Source: Alisma plantago-aquatica
Taxonomy: Eukaryota; Streptophyta; Magnoliopsida; Alismatales; Alismataceae
DNA length: 64,000 bases
Direction: 5' to 3'
Assembly (NCBI GenBank): GCA_963693085.1
Contig: OY856413.1
Location: 541,522,379-541,586,378 of the forward strand
Part shown: piece after piece, positions 47,040 through 59,473 of the stretch
Position numbering within the stretch: position 1 is the stretch's first letter
Layout: every line of letters begins with the position of its first letter
The notes under the pieces: model-generated
The model's input: only the letters and a program-made list of their open reading frames with translations
Told to the model about the DNA's origin: nothing
The model's database searches: none
Translations under genes and position numbers: made by a program

Positions 47040-48309
47040 AAATTCGATGTCAATGATGATGACTCGTACCCTCCATGAGTTTTTATCTAGATGTGGTTCA
47101 CGATTGTGATTGAGAACGCAATGTCCTTTTTTAATAAGACCGAAAACACTCAAGGTAAATATGAGTTCAAGTTTTGAAAATTATTCTTATAATGAAAATA
47201 GTAAATTCATGAGTAGAAGTAAGAAATGACTTATGAAAGAGTACCTAGTAGCGACAGAGCTGACAATATGTCGGGGATCAAGTATGTGAGAAAATGGAAT
47301 CCGGACCACACCTTTGGGGAGACATCTGTCATAGGAATAGCCCATACTAATAGAGTGTCTCACCTCGGGGCAGGTATAACGTACCGCCTGTCTGTGACAT
47401 GACCCCCAATGGCTCGTGTACAGCAGCCTTACGGGTGGCGGCACCTGCGTCCTAAACCTCCAGACAGATCCATAAGGGACCCGAGGGCTGTGAAAGGGAT
47501 GCAAGGCCAACCCGCTGACCAGTCATAGTACGGGGACTGTGATACCACCAGTGTTACGCGAAAGGGTGGCCTGGGGACGGAATACGTATGTGGGGTTGGG
47601 AGACTCGGCATGTACACTGAGTAAAAGGAAAGAAATAAAAGAAAGTGGTAGCAGGACCACAAGATCTAGGGTAGGAATGAGCCCTCTCAATGTCACTACA
47701 AGGCTTTCTAAACTCATATATTAGAAGTTGAAAAGAAAAGTTGGTTCTATAAACAGCTACAATATTGTTTTATAGTATATGAGCATTTCCAACTACTGTT
47801 TCATGTATGTTTGTTTTAGTTTTGATCATTCCTACTCAATGTAGTTTCATATAGATCTATTATGTATCATTTATCATGCTACTTGACATAAATAAAGGTT
47901 AATCTCCTCAAATAACATACTTAGATTCCCATGGGATCTAACTTCTCTTCTCATCTCTTTTCCCTACGGTGGCATTCACCGTAGGTTGAGTGAGATCATG
48001 CAGGTTACTTTTTTGGTGTGGCCTCATCTAGATTCCAGAGGCATAGAAGGGGAAACAATCATCACATAAGAAGACCAATGATAAACACATGATAGTCCAT
48101 GAACTCTTTAACTTTAACAATTCAGGTAATTCTGGACTAAGTTGTAAACTTATTGATCCATGCTCAGACTTTTGTGGTACTGTGACAATATCAATACAAT
48201 AACATATGCTTAGCATAACATACATCTCTTGTGTTTCTCATCTATGCAAATGTATTGTCTGGATTTTTCATGTTCGTTATTATGGGAAAAATTGTTGAAA
48301 AATATGGAC
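47040..48309 (-). mobile_element. LTR-like sequence of unknown retrotransposon
   Basis: A GC-richer block (47240-47660) contains CCACCTGCG, AGACAGATCCATAAGG and GACCCGAGGGCTGTG on one strand, in the style of plant gypsy LTRs. It runs without a clear break into the family B LTR remnant at 48310. Short ORFs of 60-107 codons overlap in several frames and have no domain. It is either part of a diverged 3' LTR or a separate insertion. Confidence 0.4.
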
Positions 48310-48503
48310 GTTACACTGTCAACATGGTCGGTCAAAGTATAGTTCAACGAGAAACACATTCAACGAAATCCAAATATTCTAAAGTTTGAATCATCACAAT
48401 TGACCTAACATCATTAGTAAGGTTTAAATGGTGTTTAGTCTAATTAAACATGTAATCATTCAAGTAAATCCTAATTTACAAATTAAGCACAAATGTGGTA
48501 ACA
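48310..48503 (-). mobile_element. Family B 3' LTR remnant
   Basis: Similar to the end of the intact LTR at 51737-54972. Shared landmarks are CATGGTCGGTC(A/G)AAGTATAG, TTGACCTAAC, AATTAAACATGTAATCATTC and ACAAATGTGGT. It ends at GTGGTAACA, directly followed by the C-rich complement of a polypurine tract. Similarity to the other LTR is limited to about the terminal 200 bp. Confidence 0.65.
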
Positions 48504-48537
48504 ATCCCCCCCTAAAACAATTCCGTCCCCAAAACAT
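48504..48537 (-). other. Family B polypurine tract and Tekay-like tail
   Basis: The minus strand reads TTTTGGGGACGGAATTGTTT, then TAGGGGGGAT, then the LTR start TGTTACCACA. Confidence 0.75.
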
Positions 48538-51500
48538 AAATATACAAGAGAAGTACATTCAAGGTTTCTTTTAAGCGTCTGAAATCTTATATATCATTAT
48601 AATCTTGTATTTCACATTTGAATACTATTCAACCTTGAGTTCTTTGATTACTCTTTTAACCACAACAAATTTTAAACAATGCCTCTCAATGACAGCATAA
48701 GAATTATCAATTTCACAATCAATAATAGGAAAGAGAAACAGAAATCAACCATTTTCAATCATGTCATACTCTCTTTAGGTGTTACCTCAGCATTGGAAAT
48801 CCCATCCAACTATCTCAATTTATACAGTTCAATTTTGTACTTTTATTCTTTATCACATCAGACTAAGTGAAAAGATTTCACTCTATTATTTTGAAGTTTA
48901 CTATTATATTAGTCAGATGGAAAAGTACTCAGAAGTTATAAGACTCGATTTAACAACAATCGTACAACACTGAGCTGGATTACCAATATCCATGACTAAA
49001 ATCATATCACCCTTTTTAATTTGTATATCACTCACACATGTACAACTGAAATCATACCTAAAAAAATTTACACCCCTTGATATACCTTCAACAAATTATA
49101 CTTTATAAAAACAAATTCAAAAAATACTGAAAGCAGTTTATTTTCTCTGATTATATTTCTTATTCATTACTACTTGCTTCTTCTTACTTATCCTTCTAAA
49201 TTTTATTATATAGATTAAACATATCTAATAAATATAATATTTGAGGTAAAAATGAATTGTTCATCATTCTTGCAATCAGTGCAAGAATTTATGGTAGATC
49301 ACACTTAGTTCATGGTGCACTTCTCATTTTGTTCAAACCATACATATTACATCTCAAATATATTTCTTATCCTTTGTTCTTATTCATTTCAATATTGTTA
49401 TCTATCTTTATCATCTACAATCCATACCCCTTGGGTTACTATAATTTCAATGTTATTTCTTGTATTACTAATCACAAGATCTTGTTTTATGAAATTATTA
49501 GTTCTCAAGGTCAAATCACTAGTGACATCCCTTGAACTCACTAGAACCCTAAATGTTCTAGGGTTTGATCCTTATCAATAACATGTGACATGATTTTTAC
49601 TCCCTTATTTCAATTTGCAAACCTTATCTCTCTTGAGGTTTACTAAAGTGTTCCTTGTCTTTACCACTTGAATTTTCATTTCTCATACTTGACATTTCTA
49701 ATAGGACACCTTCTTTATTTAGCCTACTAGGGTTTCATCTTCGTGTTATGTGTCACTAATACATTCATGAGATGCGTCTACCATGGTGGTTATTTTTCAT
49801 TCAGGATTCATTCTCTTACCCCTTCATCCCCACATTACTCTCATTAGGGAGGATACAAAACAGAAGGTGATTCTAAGATTTAGAATTCCAATCTTCAAGT
49901 ATTCACTTACCACATTTCTTATATCTAGGTTTAATTACTCATCGTCAAGGATACTAGACTATTTGGCATCTTCTCACGTCTCTCAATCTCTCTCTTTTAC
50001 CATCTATATTACTCACTCATGTTTTAGTCCCTTCTTTATTTCCTATCATTGGCTACCTATTTGCCACTCATCCTAATGTCATTATTTACTTTTACTCTTC
50101 CTAATACATACTCACTCATGTTTCTCACTCGTGTGTATGATTCCATATTCCATGACATATATACTTTCTTATCATCCTTTTACTTTTATCAATTTGAAAT
50201 TCTAAACCAATATTCTCACTACTAGTTTCATCTCATGCATAATATATTACATGTCCTACATTTTGAATCAAACGGATCATGCAAGGGTCAACAATAGTTT
50301 CCTTTTCAATCAAGTTTTTATGTTCTGAATATAGTTTAGCTTTATATGACTTGTGCATTAATTTAGTTGCATCTTTGTTCTTCTTTTGAGAACTAGTTCA
50401 ATATCATCACTAGAAACCTATTGAATACACTTGATGTAAACTAGGTTGCTAGTATATAGAGAATTTGAATCAAAAGCTAGTAAGGATGAATGCATTAAAC
50501 TTCACAATATAAGTACACATTTTATGTTCTCCATTATACCATGTAATCCTCCTTTCTAAATAATACTCATCATTCCCACCAATTCCTTTTTGTTTCATCT
50601 TAGTTTCTTATCCTTGTCTTATAATTTACATGTTCATCTAGTTGTTTTCACTTTCATTCTTCTGAACTTCACGTTTATGTACTTATTGTATACTTAACTC
50701 TTTTCTCCTATTTCTCCTTTGTTGTAGAGTACATAAATGCATTTTACTCAATTATATGATCCACTCATTCTAATTGATTCTTTCTTTCTTGGCTCTCCAT
50801 GTAGTATTCTCTTATCTTTCCTTGATTTCAGATTGAGTAAAGTGCCTCAATTAGTTATATGGTTCAGTTCTCTTTATCCAACTTGTCTTCTTCATTTTGT
50901 ATGTTCCATACTAATATTTGTCTTGTATGTATATTCCCTCTTCCTTCATTCTCGATTTAGGGTTTCTTATCTGAAGCCCCAAATCTGGAGCTTAGATTTC
51001 AGTTCCAATTGATTCATAGCTATTCTAGTCTTTCCCTTATATTTCAACATCTTAGTGTATGTACATTCTCACTACGATGTAGATCTAATTTATCTAGAGT
51101 GTACTTTTGATATATTATCAATAGGAGTCATTAGATCCCAATAGAGCACTCTACCAGTCAGACCAGGTTGAACCTATAGTCCTAAAGCCAAGATCTACTC
51201 AAGATTAACCAACTCATATTCATCTCAAACATGTGGAAATAATATCCACTTAGGGAAAACTCATTTAAACATAACTCATGGTCTACTTGATACAAAGAAT
51301 ATAAACAATAATTGAAGCAACTTCATGATATACAACAATCTAAAAGAACTATATATATTCTACAAACGTATAATCTGAATTCAAATGTATAAGAGCATTT
51401 CTATCGATCTCAAATCAAAACAATGTAAAATATTAGTTTATCGTATTCTATCTTTATGATTTTATACTTCTCTACTTTCTAATCTTCTGACCCTAAAATT

Positions 51501-51720
51501 CCTAGAGTTTCTCTCTAGCCCATCCTACCTATTCATACCTGGAAGGGGTATCCAGAGAAGAACAAATAGAGTAGTTTGATACTGGTCAATCTAAGTATTC
51601 AAATATTAGGCCAGGGTATCCAAATACTCAATCCTCCTAGAGCTATTGACACATCACCTCCTAACTGCCACACTTATGACTCTAACTTACTATCCTAATG
51701 GTCCATGACAACTCAGCCTA
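48538..51720 (-). mobile_element. Family B internal region, non-coding or fully decayed
   Basis: About 3.2 kb between the tail motif and the primer-binding site. No gag or pol motif is recognisable on either strand; plus-strand ORFs up to 97 codons (49257-50076, 50737-51012) are hydrophobic, AT-driven and without domains. With the LTRs it forms an element that was probably non-autonomous. Confidence 0.6.
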
Positions 51721-51733
51721 AGTTCTGATGCCA
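51721..51733 (-). other. Family B primer-binding site (variant initiator Met type)
   Basis: The minus strand reads TGGCATCAGAACT; the plant iMet site is TGGTATCAGAGCT, so two of 13 bases differ. Three bases separate it from the LTR edge. Confidence 0.75.
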
Positions 51734-51736
51734 AGT

Positions 51737-54700
51737 TGTTACACCCACATCCCATGATTACCACTAATCATGAGATTTGGGCATAAGTTGGGGATTAAAA
51801 ATAATACAAAGGTTTCCCTTTACTTTTTCTTTTGATTTCACTCTTTGTTACCTCATATTCAATCACATAAGCCAGCCTTGCAAGGGAAATAAAACCCAAT
51901 TTCTCTAGTCCGGTTTCAATAATAAAGATACATATTTAACATTCATTCTATTTCTCAACCTTCCATGTACATACGACATGATAAATAGATATGTTCTATA
52001 TTATTAAGGAAACAAAGTTACATGTCATCATTTACAACTTTCTCTCAACTTTATACAAGGATCTAGAGTGATAGGGACCAACTAAACTTATCTAATCTCA
52101 TACTTAACTCATGTAGTAGATCTACTTTGGTGCATTGACATCTTCAGCCCACTTGATTTTCCTAAAAATTTGTGAATAGAGATGTGAGCCTACTCGCCCA
52201 GTGAATGAGCACTTCAAAGAAGCATTTTGAAGCACTTAGATATTCAGAGATATGTTATTTGAGCAACTGGATATAAAGTAGAACAGTAACTAGTTATAAA
52301 GGAAATAATTTTTCACAAACATATAATTGACAGGATTTCTCTATATAAGCAAAAGGAGTAAATCAATATTGCTCATACTTGAATAATCTCAAAAGGTGAC
52401 TAGTAAATCAGAAATATACAAAGAATAATTGAATAACTACACACAAAGAATAATTGAATAACTGCACACACTTGATTAGCCTCTCATATCATTTTATTAT
52501 GCCTTGAAGCCACATGATGTGTACCACAACATATGAAAGAATCGCAGCAAGCTACGATCTCATTGTATAAGGCTTAGAAGCATGCATGGGTTCCTAAGAC
52601 TATCTCTCGAGTAAGACCCGGTCTATAGTGGGCCTTGGCACATCTACCTCTTGGCGGCTAATAGGAGCTGACAGATATCTCAGACTCTACCTCTTAACCT
52701 GGATACTCAGGCGGGGAGTCAAACCCTCAGGCTAGTTGTGCACAAGTTGTGCGCCAATGGACCTACTGAAGATGTCCACCGATCGCCACAACTCATTACT
52801 CAAGTACCACCGGAAGCCAATGTTGTTGTTGGATACCAATCATTCAAGGAGTCTTCCCACACTGGTCTAGACACCCGCACCCCACAATGATGCGCTTCGG
52901 CTTACCACGACTTACGGGATACCTCCAGTAAGCATGTTTCCTCCTCACAACACAGGCCTCCTGTGAAGGATTCTATAATGCTTAGGGCATCTAAATGTCT
53001 AATACTCTTTTTAAATTCATCGTTCAATCCTCACATTAAAATTCTTATTTTAGCGTTGTAAATAGTTCATTTCATTGATCATATGTAAAATGTACCACAA
53101 ATTGAACTACTGAACATCACCACATCTCATACTAAGAAACATTGATATCATAATACTTAATTCACTCAATACCTATACTTAGGGTTTCATTTGTCTCATT
53201 CACATATCACATGACTCGCATAAGGATTTAATGCATCATAAATATTCACTGGATAAAGAATACTCTTGACAGTTCACATATAATCAAACATATATATGAA
53301 ACCATGTAATGAATTGAATTAGGGTTTTCACGTCATTCACTGAAATAGAATGCATTAAGAATAAACTTGATCAAATTAATTTATGACGATAAAAGAATCA
53401 TAGCAATTGAATTTCATAGTGTCTATTTGCAAACTTCCAACTCTCCACTCATTTAGGATTTCACCCTCTTAATTGATAAATCAAGAAAACACTGATAACG
53501 TCAAATGAAACCTAAGATAGTATCCAAAATATATGTACTGTGCATTCAGATAAAACAATCACTCATAACAAAAAGATTCAAATAGGCAAAATTCTTTATT
53601 CAGTTATACAGAAAATCTCAGACATAACCGAAAACTGTAGATTTCAGTATATTCTTGTAACCTCTGCCATTACTTTAGAATTTTCATTTAGATGGATTGT
53701 ATCCATTTCTAATATGATTTTATCATCTGAAATTCATTACAACAGAGAAATAATCCATTTCATATCATCTTGCAAAAGCTAGATCAGAAAGGCAGTTTAG
53801 GGTTTGTAGTCGCATACAAAGCAATTGAAAATTATTGATGACTTAACTCATTTTCGTGCAATCTACTATTTACAAGAAGTACCTTCTTACCCTAAGGTGT
53901 GAAAACACCTTAAAAATGTATCTCATCTCTAAAAATCTCAAACTCATATCAAAACCCTACAAAATCACTAGTTTCTTCGTCCTTTCAACTCAAAAACCCT
54001 AAGAATGGAGATTTATGGAGAAAGAGTGAGAAAGGTGAAAGATTTGATATCATTTCAAATTAAAGAAAAGGACGGGTGGAATCTTGGCATGTGATATAAG
54101 ATTCACCATGAAAGTCTATGCAAAGAAGCTAAGCTTACTTGATTTTATCATATCTGGGATAGTGAAATCCTAGGTCAACATCTCCACCACTTTCTCCTCT
54201 CAAAACCCTAGCTCTCCTCTCTCTCTAGAATTTCATTTCTCTGGAATGAATCACAAACTATGAGAGATCCTAGTGTGTTAGGTTGATATATAGAAAAATT
54301 GAGGTACTTGGGTAATTTGCACATTGACCCCCACTATACTTTCTCTTATTTTAGCTGAATTAAATGTCATAAAAATGTTACTATAATTCATCTACTGAAT
54401 AGGTCTAAACTCATCAAAAAATTATGAAAATTTAGCATGATGTATGAAATGTAATTTTAGATCTCTAGTAAAAATTTTGGATCATTTAAAAATACCAATA
54501 TATAATAAAAAATTAAATACTATAATGCTAGACATCACTCTATCAGCATGGTCGGTCGAAGTATAGTTCCACCGAGAACCACATTCAAAGAACATCTAAA
54601 TATTCTGAAATTTTGTACTAACATGCATGATTGATTTATCCATGTCATATCTAAAATTAAATTAAATCCAAGTTACATAAAAAATATGAAAAATCATTTA

Positions 54701-54972
54701 CCACACTGCTATTCTGATCAAATTTCATATTATGTACGATCAAAAGATTTCATATTATGTACTATCAAAAGCCTAATTTTGCTGATTAGGGTTTATATTT
54801 CTCAAACACTAATTCTTCAAATTATAAGCATACTTAGAGTTCCTTATTAGGTTTGAAACATCAAAATTGACCTAACTTCATTAGTCAGGTTTAAACTATG
54901 TTCAACTAATTAAACATGTAATCATTCGAGTAAATCCTAGTTAACTTATTAAGAACAAATGTGGTCATAACA
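51737..54972 (-). repeat. Family B 5' LTR
   Basis: 3,236 bp on the plus strand, from TGTTACACCCACATCCC to GTGGTCATAACA. It contains a GC-richer central part (52560-52990) and AAACCCTA-type words. The left-hand truncated LTR at 3755-6045 belongs to the same family. Confidence 0.75.
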
Positions 54973-55533
54973 GTCATTGTTGCTGGCTACAAAGGTGTCG
55001 GCATCAAATGTAAAGGTTGGAGGCCTGGAGGATGCAAAAAGTGGCGTCTAGACAGATAGGTCTTTGGGGAAGGGAGATAAATGTTGATGATGACCAGAAT
55101 GGGGAGCCTCTTGTAGAGATTTTTTGTAATGAAGAAGGACGAAGGAAGGAGATGACAATGGAGGCCGAGATCATACCTGGTGGGAGGTCAAGCCAAGAAG
55201 ATATGGTGATTGTCTGCAAGTGGAGGCTCTTTGTTTTTCTCCCTAGAACTAAGATCAATGCTCTATTATAATGTGGAAAGAAGAGATGAAGAATAATGAG
55301 ATGTTTCTTATTGATAGATAATGCATTCCTCGCCTATAAATAAAAAAGGAGGCTAGTATGTCATAGAATTATTATTATTTAGTTTATTATGTTCGATGGG
55401 CCTAATTATCTTAAGTCGTTAATGTTAAGTTTTAGTTCTTTATACTAGCCATAAAGAACTAAAACTTAACATTAATGACTTAAGACAATTAGGCTCATCG
55501 AACATAATAAACTAATTAATAATAACTCTAACA
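54973..55533 (-). mobile_element. Copia-like fragment: leader plus 262-bp LTR
   Basis: On the minus strand the LTR starts TGTTAGAGTTATT (55533) and ends at CCACA (55272), followed by TTATAATAGAGCAT, a decayed form of TGGTATCAGAGCAT. The leader beyond it has CCTAGGGAGAAAAACAAAG-like sequence and an 84-codon ORF without a domain. TGTTAGAGTTATT is a common Copia LTR start. Gag and pol are missing; the fragment is cut at 54972/54973 by the family B LTR. The assignment rests on end sequences only. Confidence 0.5.
55365..55529. repeat. Long foldback: 79-bp arms, 7-nt loop
   Basis: Arm 55365-55443 pairs with 55451-55529 around ACTAGCC. By eye 74 of 79 positions match. Two of the five differences become G:U pairs in a plus-strand transcript. 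It lies within the Copia-like LTR. Confidence 0.9.
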
Positions 55534-55858
55534 AACTTCTTTGTGGTTTGCGTAGTTGGATTCCTTCTCATACCGTACAAAGAGCATTAAAAAGCAGTGC
55601 ATCCTTTTCATCCAAGCTAATTTTGTTGGGCATGTGTTTTACTTCACTTCTGAAACATAAACAATATATATTAACCATCCAATTGGAAGCTACGAATTTA
55701 TGATATCGCATACTAGTAGTTAGTCATACACGACATTTGTTATAGATCATCAATATGTATTTATAATATCGAGTAATTTTGTAATTATATTGTTTTTACA
55801 ATGTACGTTGAATTGTCAATGAAATAATTAGATTTTTTTTCCAAAACCCCCTCTCATT
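55534..55858. other. Spacer, nothing recognised
   Basis: AT-rich, no ORF above 60 codons, no repeat seen. Confidence 0.5.
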
Positions 55859-56179
55859 TCCAAAATTCCTATATAACCCCTCCCTTTTACTGAATTTCAA
55901 CTAACCTGCCTAATTTAATGGGTCCATCAACCAGCCATTAGATGCAATAACGAGGCCCTTCCTTGTTTTTTGCTTCTCATTTTTCATTTCCGGCTCTTTC
56001 TTTCACCCTCTATTTCGTATACATTATTAAGATATGGTATCTATAGTTACATATTACTAATTCATTGCAAGTCAACGCTGACTCAAGTGACATCGGGTAC
56101 TGGATTTGAATCTTTTCTAGCACAAATTTTAAGAAACAAGCATCATGTAGACACATTGGTAGAGTTATGTTACACATCT

Positions 56180-56640
56180 ATACTCGGTCACCCACCCGTG
56201 TATCAAGAGTCCGCAAAAGTCTAATCTCAGCCGTTTTCTATGATACGAATCAACTTCACACAGAAGTCGAAGAGTCCCCGGTTCTCTCACCACTCATCTC
56301 TCCAGCCTCAATTTTCATAAATTCCGTTTCTCTCTTGCAACTTCTCTCTCCAGCCCTATCCCACCCCATGTCTGATTCGCAGTGCCAAAAGAGACCACTT
56401 CACCGCAGCGCACTCCGGTAGGTGGGTCGATAGCCAACTCTTCGCAGAACTGTCAGTAGTCTGTCCTATCCAAGTATTGTACCCGGTTCCAGCTTCCTCT
56501 GCCTTTTCCCTTCTCGCACACCTAACTCTTCTGCAACATCTTCGTTAATCCTATTCTTCGCCACATCTGTCTCCTCGCCTGAAGTGCAACGTCGTGCCCT
56601 CGCCCGCAGGAGCTATTGGCGAACATTTTTACTCTGTACT
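56180..56640. other. C-rich island inside the MULE
   Basis: A sharp rise in C and CT-rich words (CTCTCTCCAGCC, CTTCTCGCACACC, CTCGCCCGCAGGAGC) just inside the left TIR, where captured gene segments lie in Pack-MULEs. An 84-codon ORF (56167-56421) has no domain. The source gene was not recognised. Confidence 0.45.
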
Positions 56641-56754
56641 CAACGCCCATCACATAATCTATTAGTCATCGTCTGTCGTCACTACATTCTTTGTCTATCG
56701 TCGGATGTTAGTACAATATGTCTTGTGTACTGAACTTTTTGTACTGTACATTTT

Positions 56755-57260
56755 GTATTGTAATGATGTGTAAAATAAAATGTGCAATCACTAAGGTACT
56801 GTAATGTGTGTATGTATTGTATCTGGAAAATATGTTAGTAACACGTGTATGTCTTTTAGTAAAATGTGAAGTTTATGTAGGTATTGTATGTAGTTACCGG
56901 TATTCTTCTGTACATGATTTTCTGAGGCACTATATATATTTTATGAAGGTATTGTATAAGGTTAGTATTGTACTTATTGTACAAGTGTAATTAGTAATGT
57001 ACTTCTTCTATACAATTTTGACAAATGATGTTATTATTGTACGTCTCATATTGTATGTCTAGTATTGTACATCATGTATTATACCTCATGCACTATATTG
57101 ACGTGTAAAATAAAACATGTGAAATATATGAGGCATTATAATGTGTGTATGTACTGCACCCAGAAAATATGTTAGTAAGATGTGTATGTCTTTTAGTAAA
57201 TTGTGAATTAGTTTACGTAGGCATTGTATGTAGGCATCGACCTTCTAGCAGGACAGATAC
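56755..57260. repeat. 337-bp tandem duplication with TGTATTGTAC motifs
   Basis: AATGTGTGTATGTATTG at 56803 and AATGTGTGTATGTACTG at 57140 begin matching stretches that also share AGAAAATATGTTAGTAA (one change) and TGTATGTCTTTTAGTAAA. The area is densely packed with TGTA, TTGTAC and TATGTA. Confidence 0.8.
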
Positions 57261-58170
57261 ATGTAATATAGCAGGACGGATACATGTAATGATTGGATGT
57301 TAGTATTTACGTCTTGTACTATAGCATAGTGTACTGTACAAATATGTCTTATACTGTATGTATAAGAAAGATTATCAAAAGATGTTAGTATTGTACATCT
57401 TGTACTGTACGTAAAATTTGAGTTAAAAATGATGATGATTATATATGCATAAGCAAAGATTGCAATATGTATTGATGTGTAAATTATTATATATGATTAA
57501 AATTTGAAAGTTGTATTGTTTTGTATATATAACGACATTAGACACAACATATGAAATAAATTAGAAATAAAAAGTATCAACAATTGTACATACAGTATGC
57601 GTATTTGAAAAAGAATTTAAACTGGGGAGAAATCGATAAGCAACATACCTTTTTGAAGAAGAAAAAATAGAAAGAATTAGAAACGAAAAAAATTAAATCT
57701 AAGTATTTTTCATAATCTATGGTAGATTGAGATATCAAAGGTGCAATTCATTTTGAAATTGATACAATAATGGTTTCAACACTTTGCATGCGCATGCACG
57801 ACTTTTGCATGGGCAATGATACGAAAGAACTATTGCAAGTGGAATATCTTTGGAATATCTACGTGATGGTTGTTTCTTAAAATTTGTGCTAAAAGGGATT
57901 CAAGTCCAATACCAGATGCCACTTGAGTCAGCGTTGGCTTGCTATGAATTATTAATATGTAAGTATAGATATCATATGATAATAATGTATACAAAAAGAG
58001 GGTGAGAGGGAGCGCCTAAAATGAAAAAGGAGAAACAAGAAAGAAGAAAAGGCATCGTCATTGCATCTAAAGGTTGGGTTACTTTAGGGGGTTATTTGGA
58101 ATTCAGTTAAAAGGATGGGGTGGGGTTATTTGAAATTCAGTAAAAGGGAGGGGTATTAGGAATTTCTGGA

Positions 58171-59473
58171 TAATTATGATCAACACATGCTTTACAGCCC
58201 CCCAATTATACATTGGTGACGCTGGTTTTTTCCCAACATTTTTTCAACTTACTAGAATCATTAGTTGTTAGAATCATTAAAAGATAACTGTTAATAGAAA
58301 TCTTCTTGAATAATGTTAACTCACAATGACATGTGCAGATTAATGAAAATATGAAAAATTACATCAAGTATTTAATGAGTATTTAAAGTCACAACAACGA
58401 CAAATTTTGTTTATTTAAAACTAATTATGATCATGAAATTTTGTAATGCTAAATGTTTTGACCTGTACTGTACATTTTATACATATAATGGCATCAAAAT
58501 GCGTCAGTGAGAGATGTGACTAAAATATGATTGTGTACAGAGATCAGATTAGTTTTAATTTAGTAAAATGGTTAAATAAGTAATTTTGTTCAAGATCAGC
58601 CAATATGTCAAATGCAATTAAGCAAAAAAAAAAAAAAACAATACAACTCATTTAGATTAACAGATTAATAAAATGAGAAGGATACAATCACAACCTATAG
58701 AAAATTAAAATATTTACCTGCAGTTTACTATAAGCGCACGGGCTCACTTTAAGTCATATATGAACCCTTCTGATGACCACGCTATGTTATCATCATCAAA
58801 AAGGGCTTTGCCTTAAATCGTATTTTGTGCGGTTTGGATAGCGATAACCGTCCTTTAAAGAAAACCGTATTGCACTATTAAACTAGTCACGTCCAATGTC
58901 CATGTTGGCTTCTTCAATAATGCCCATCGTCTTTACTACATGGTAAAAAAATTAGCATTTTGAGGTTTCCTAACTGGAGATGCATTTTCATGCATCAGAA
59001 ACGCACGAATACGTTAGAAACGCATGCAACAAGCGAAGTAACCACAGATTATAAAAGGCAAAACTAGTGGCCGTTGACAACATCGTCGATGTATATTAGT
59101 GAGCATTGAAGAAAGAGGTCATCAAAATATTACAGGTGCCAAGATCTCTAAACCGGCCAATGCCCCTGCAGAAAACATGGGTTAGGGTCCTTAGGGAATC
59201 CTTATTGAAAAGGCATGATGAATCCCACCTATTTACGGCACATGACTCCGATTGACATCAGGCTACGCATCTCCTATACTCCGAGTTGTCTGATTTAGTT
59301 TGAGAACAAAATATTACAAAAGGTGGTGTTAGCCACGTTTCTCTTTACAAAATTCCGTTTAGGGTCCCTCCACAGGTCGGTAGACAGACATTTAGTTCTG
59401 TAGCATTGACACTGTATTATATAACCTAAGACTATAGTGCGGCAAGCCATTTTCTCTCCTAACCTGCTTATGC
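58171..59473. other. 3' flank of RopGEF, no further gene
   Basis: AT-rich to about 58900, then mixed. It presumably includes the RopGEF 3' UTR at its right end. An A-run lies at 58625-58640. A 74-codon minus-strand ORF (59295-59519) overlaps the RopGEF end in another frame and is taken as a shadow. Confidence 0.5.

Larger units (their letters stand above)
55859..58170. mobile_element. Mutator-like element with long TIRs (possible Pack-MULE)
   Basis: Terminal inverted repeats of about 300 bp: 55859-56151 and 57858-58170. Matching landmarks, read inwards, are ATTCCTA, CCCCTCCCTTTTACTGAATT, TTAGATGCAAT, GTATACATTATTA, CAACGCTGACTCAAGTG and TTTTAAGAAACAA. Long TIRs and an internal part of about 1.7 kb without transposase fit a non-autonomous MULE. 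The TSD is unresolved: ATAATTA occurs at 55824-55830 and 58170-58176 but does not fit both TIR edges. The interior has a C-rich island (56180-56640) and a 337-bp tandem duplication. Confidence 0.75.

Noticed and set aside
48504..51736. Hydrophobic plus-strand ORFs (49257-50076, 50737-51012)
   Set aside because: They lie opposite to the element's own orientation, are AT-driven and have no domain.
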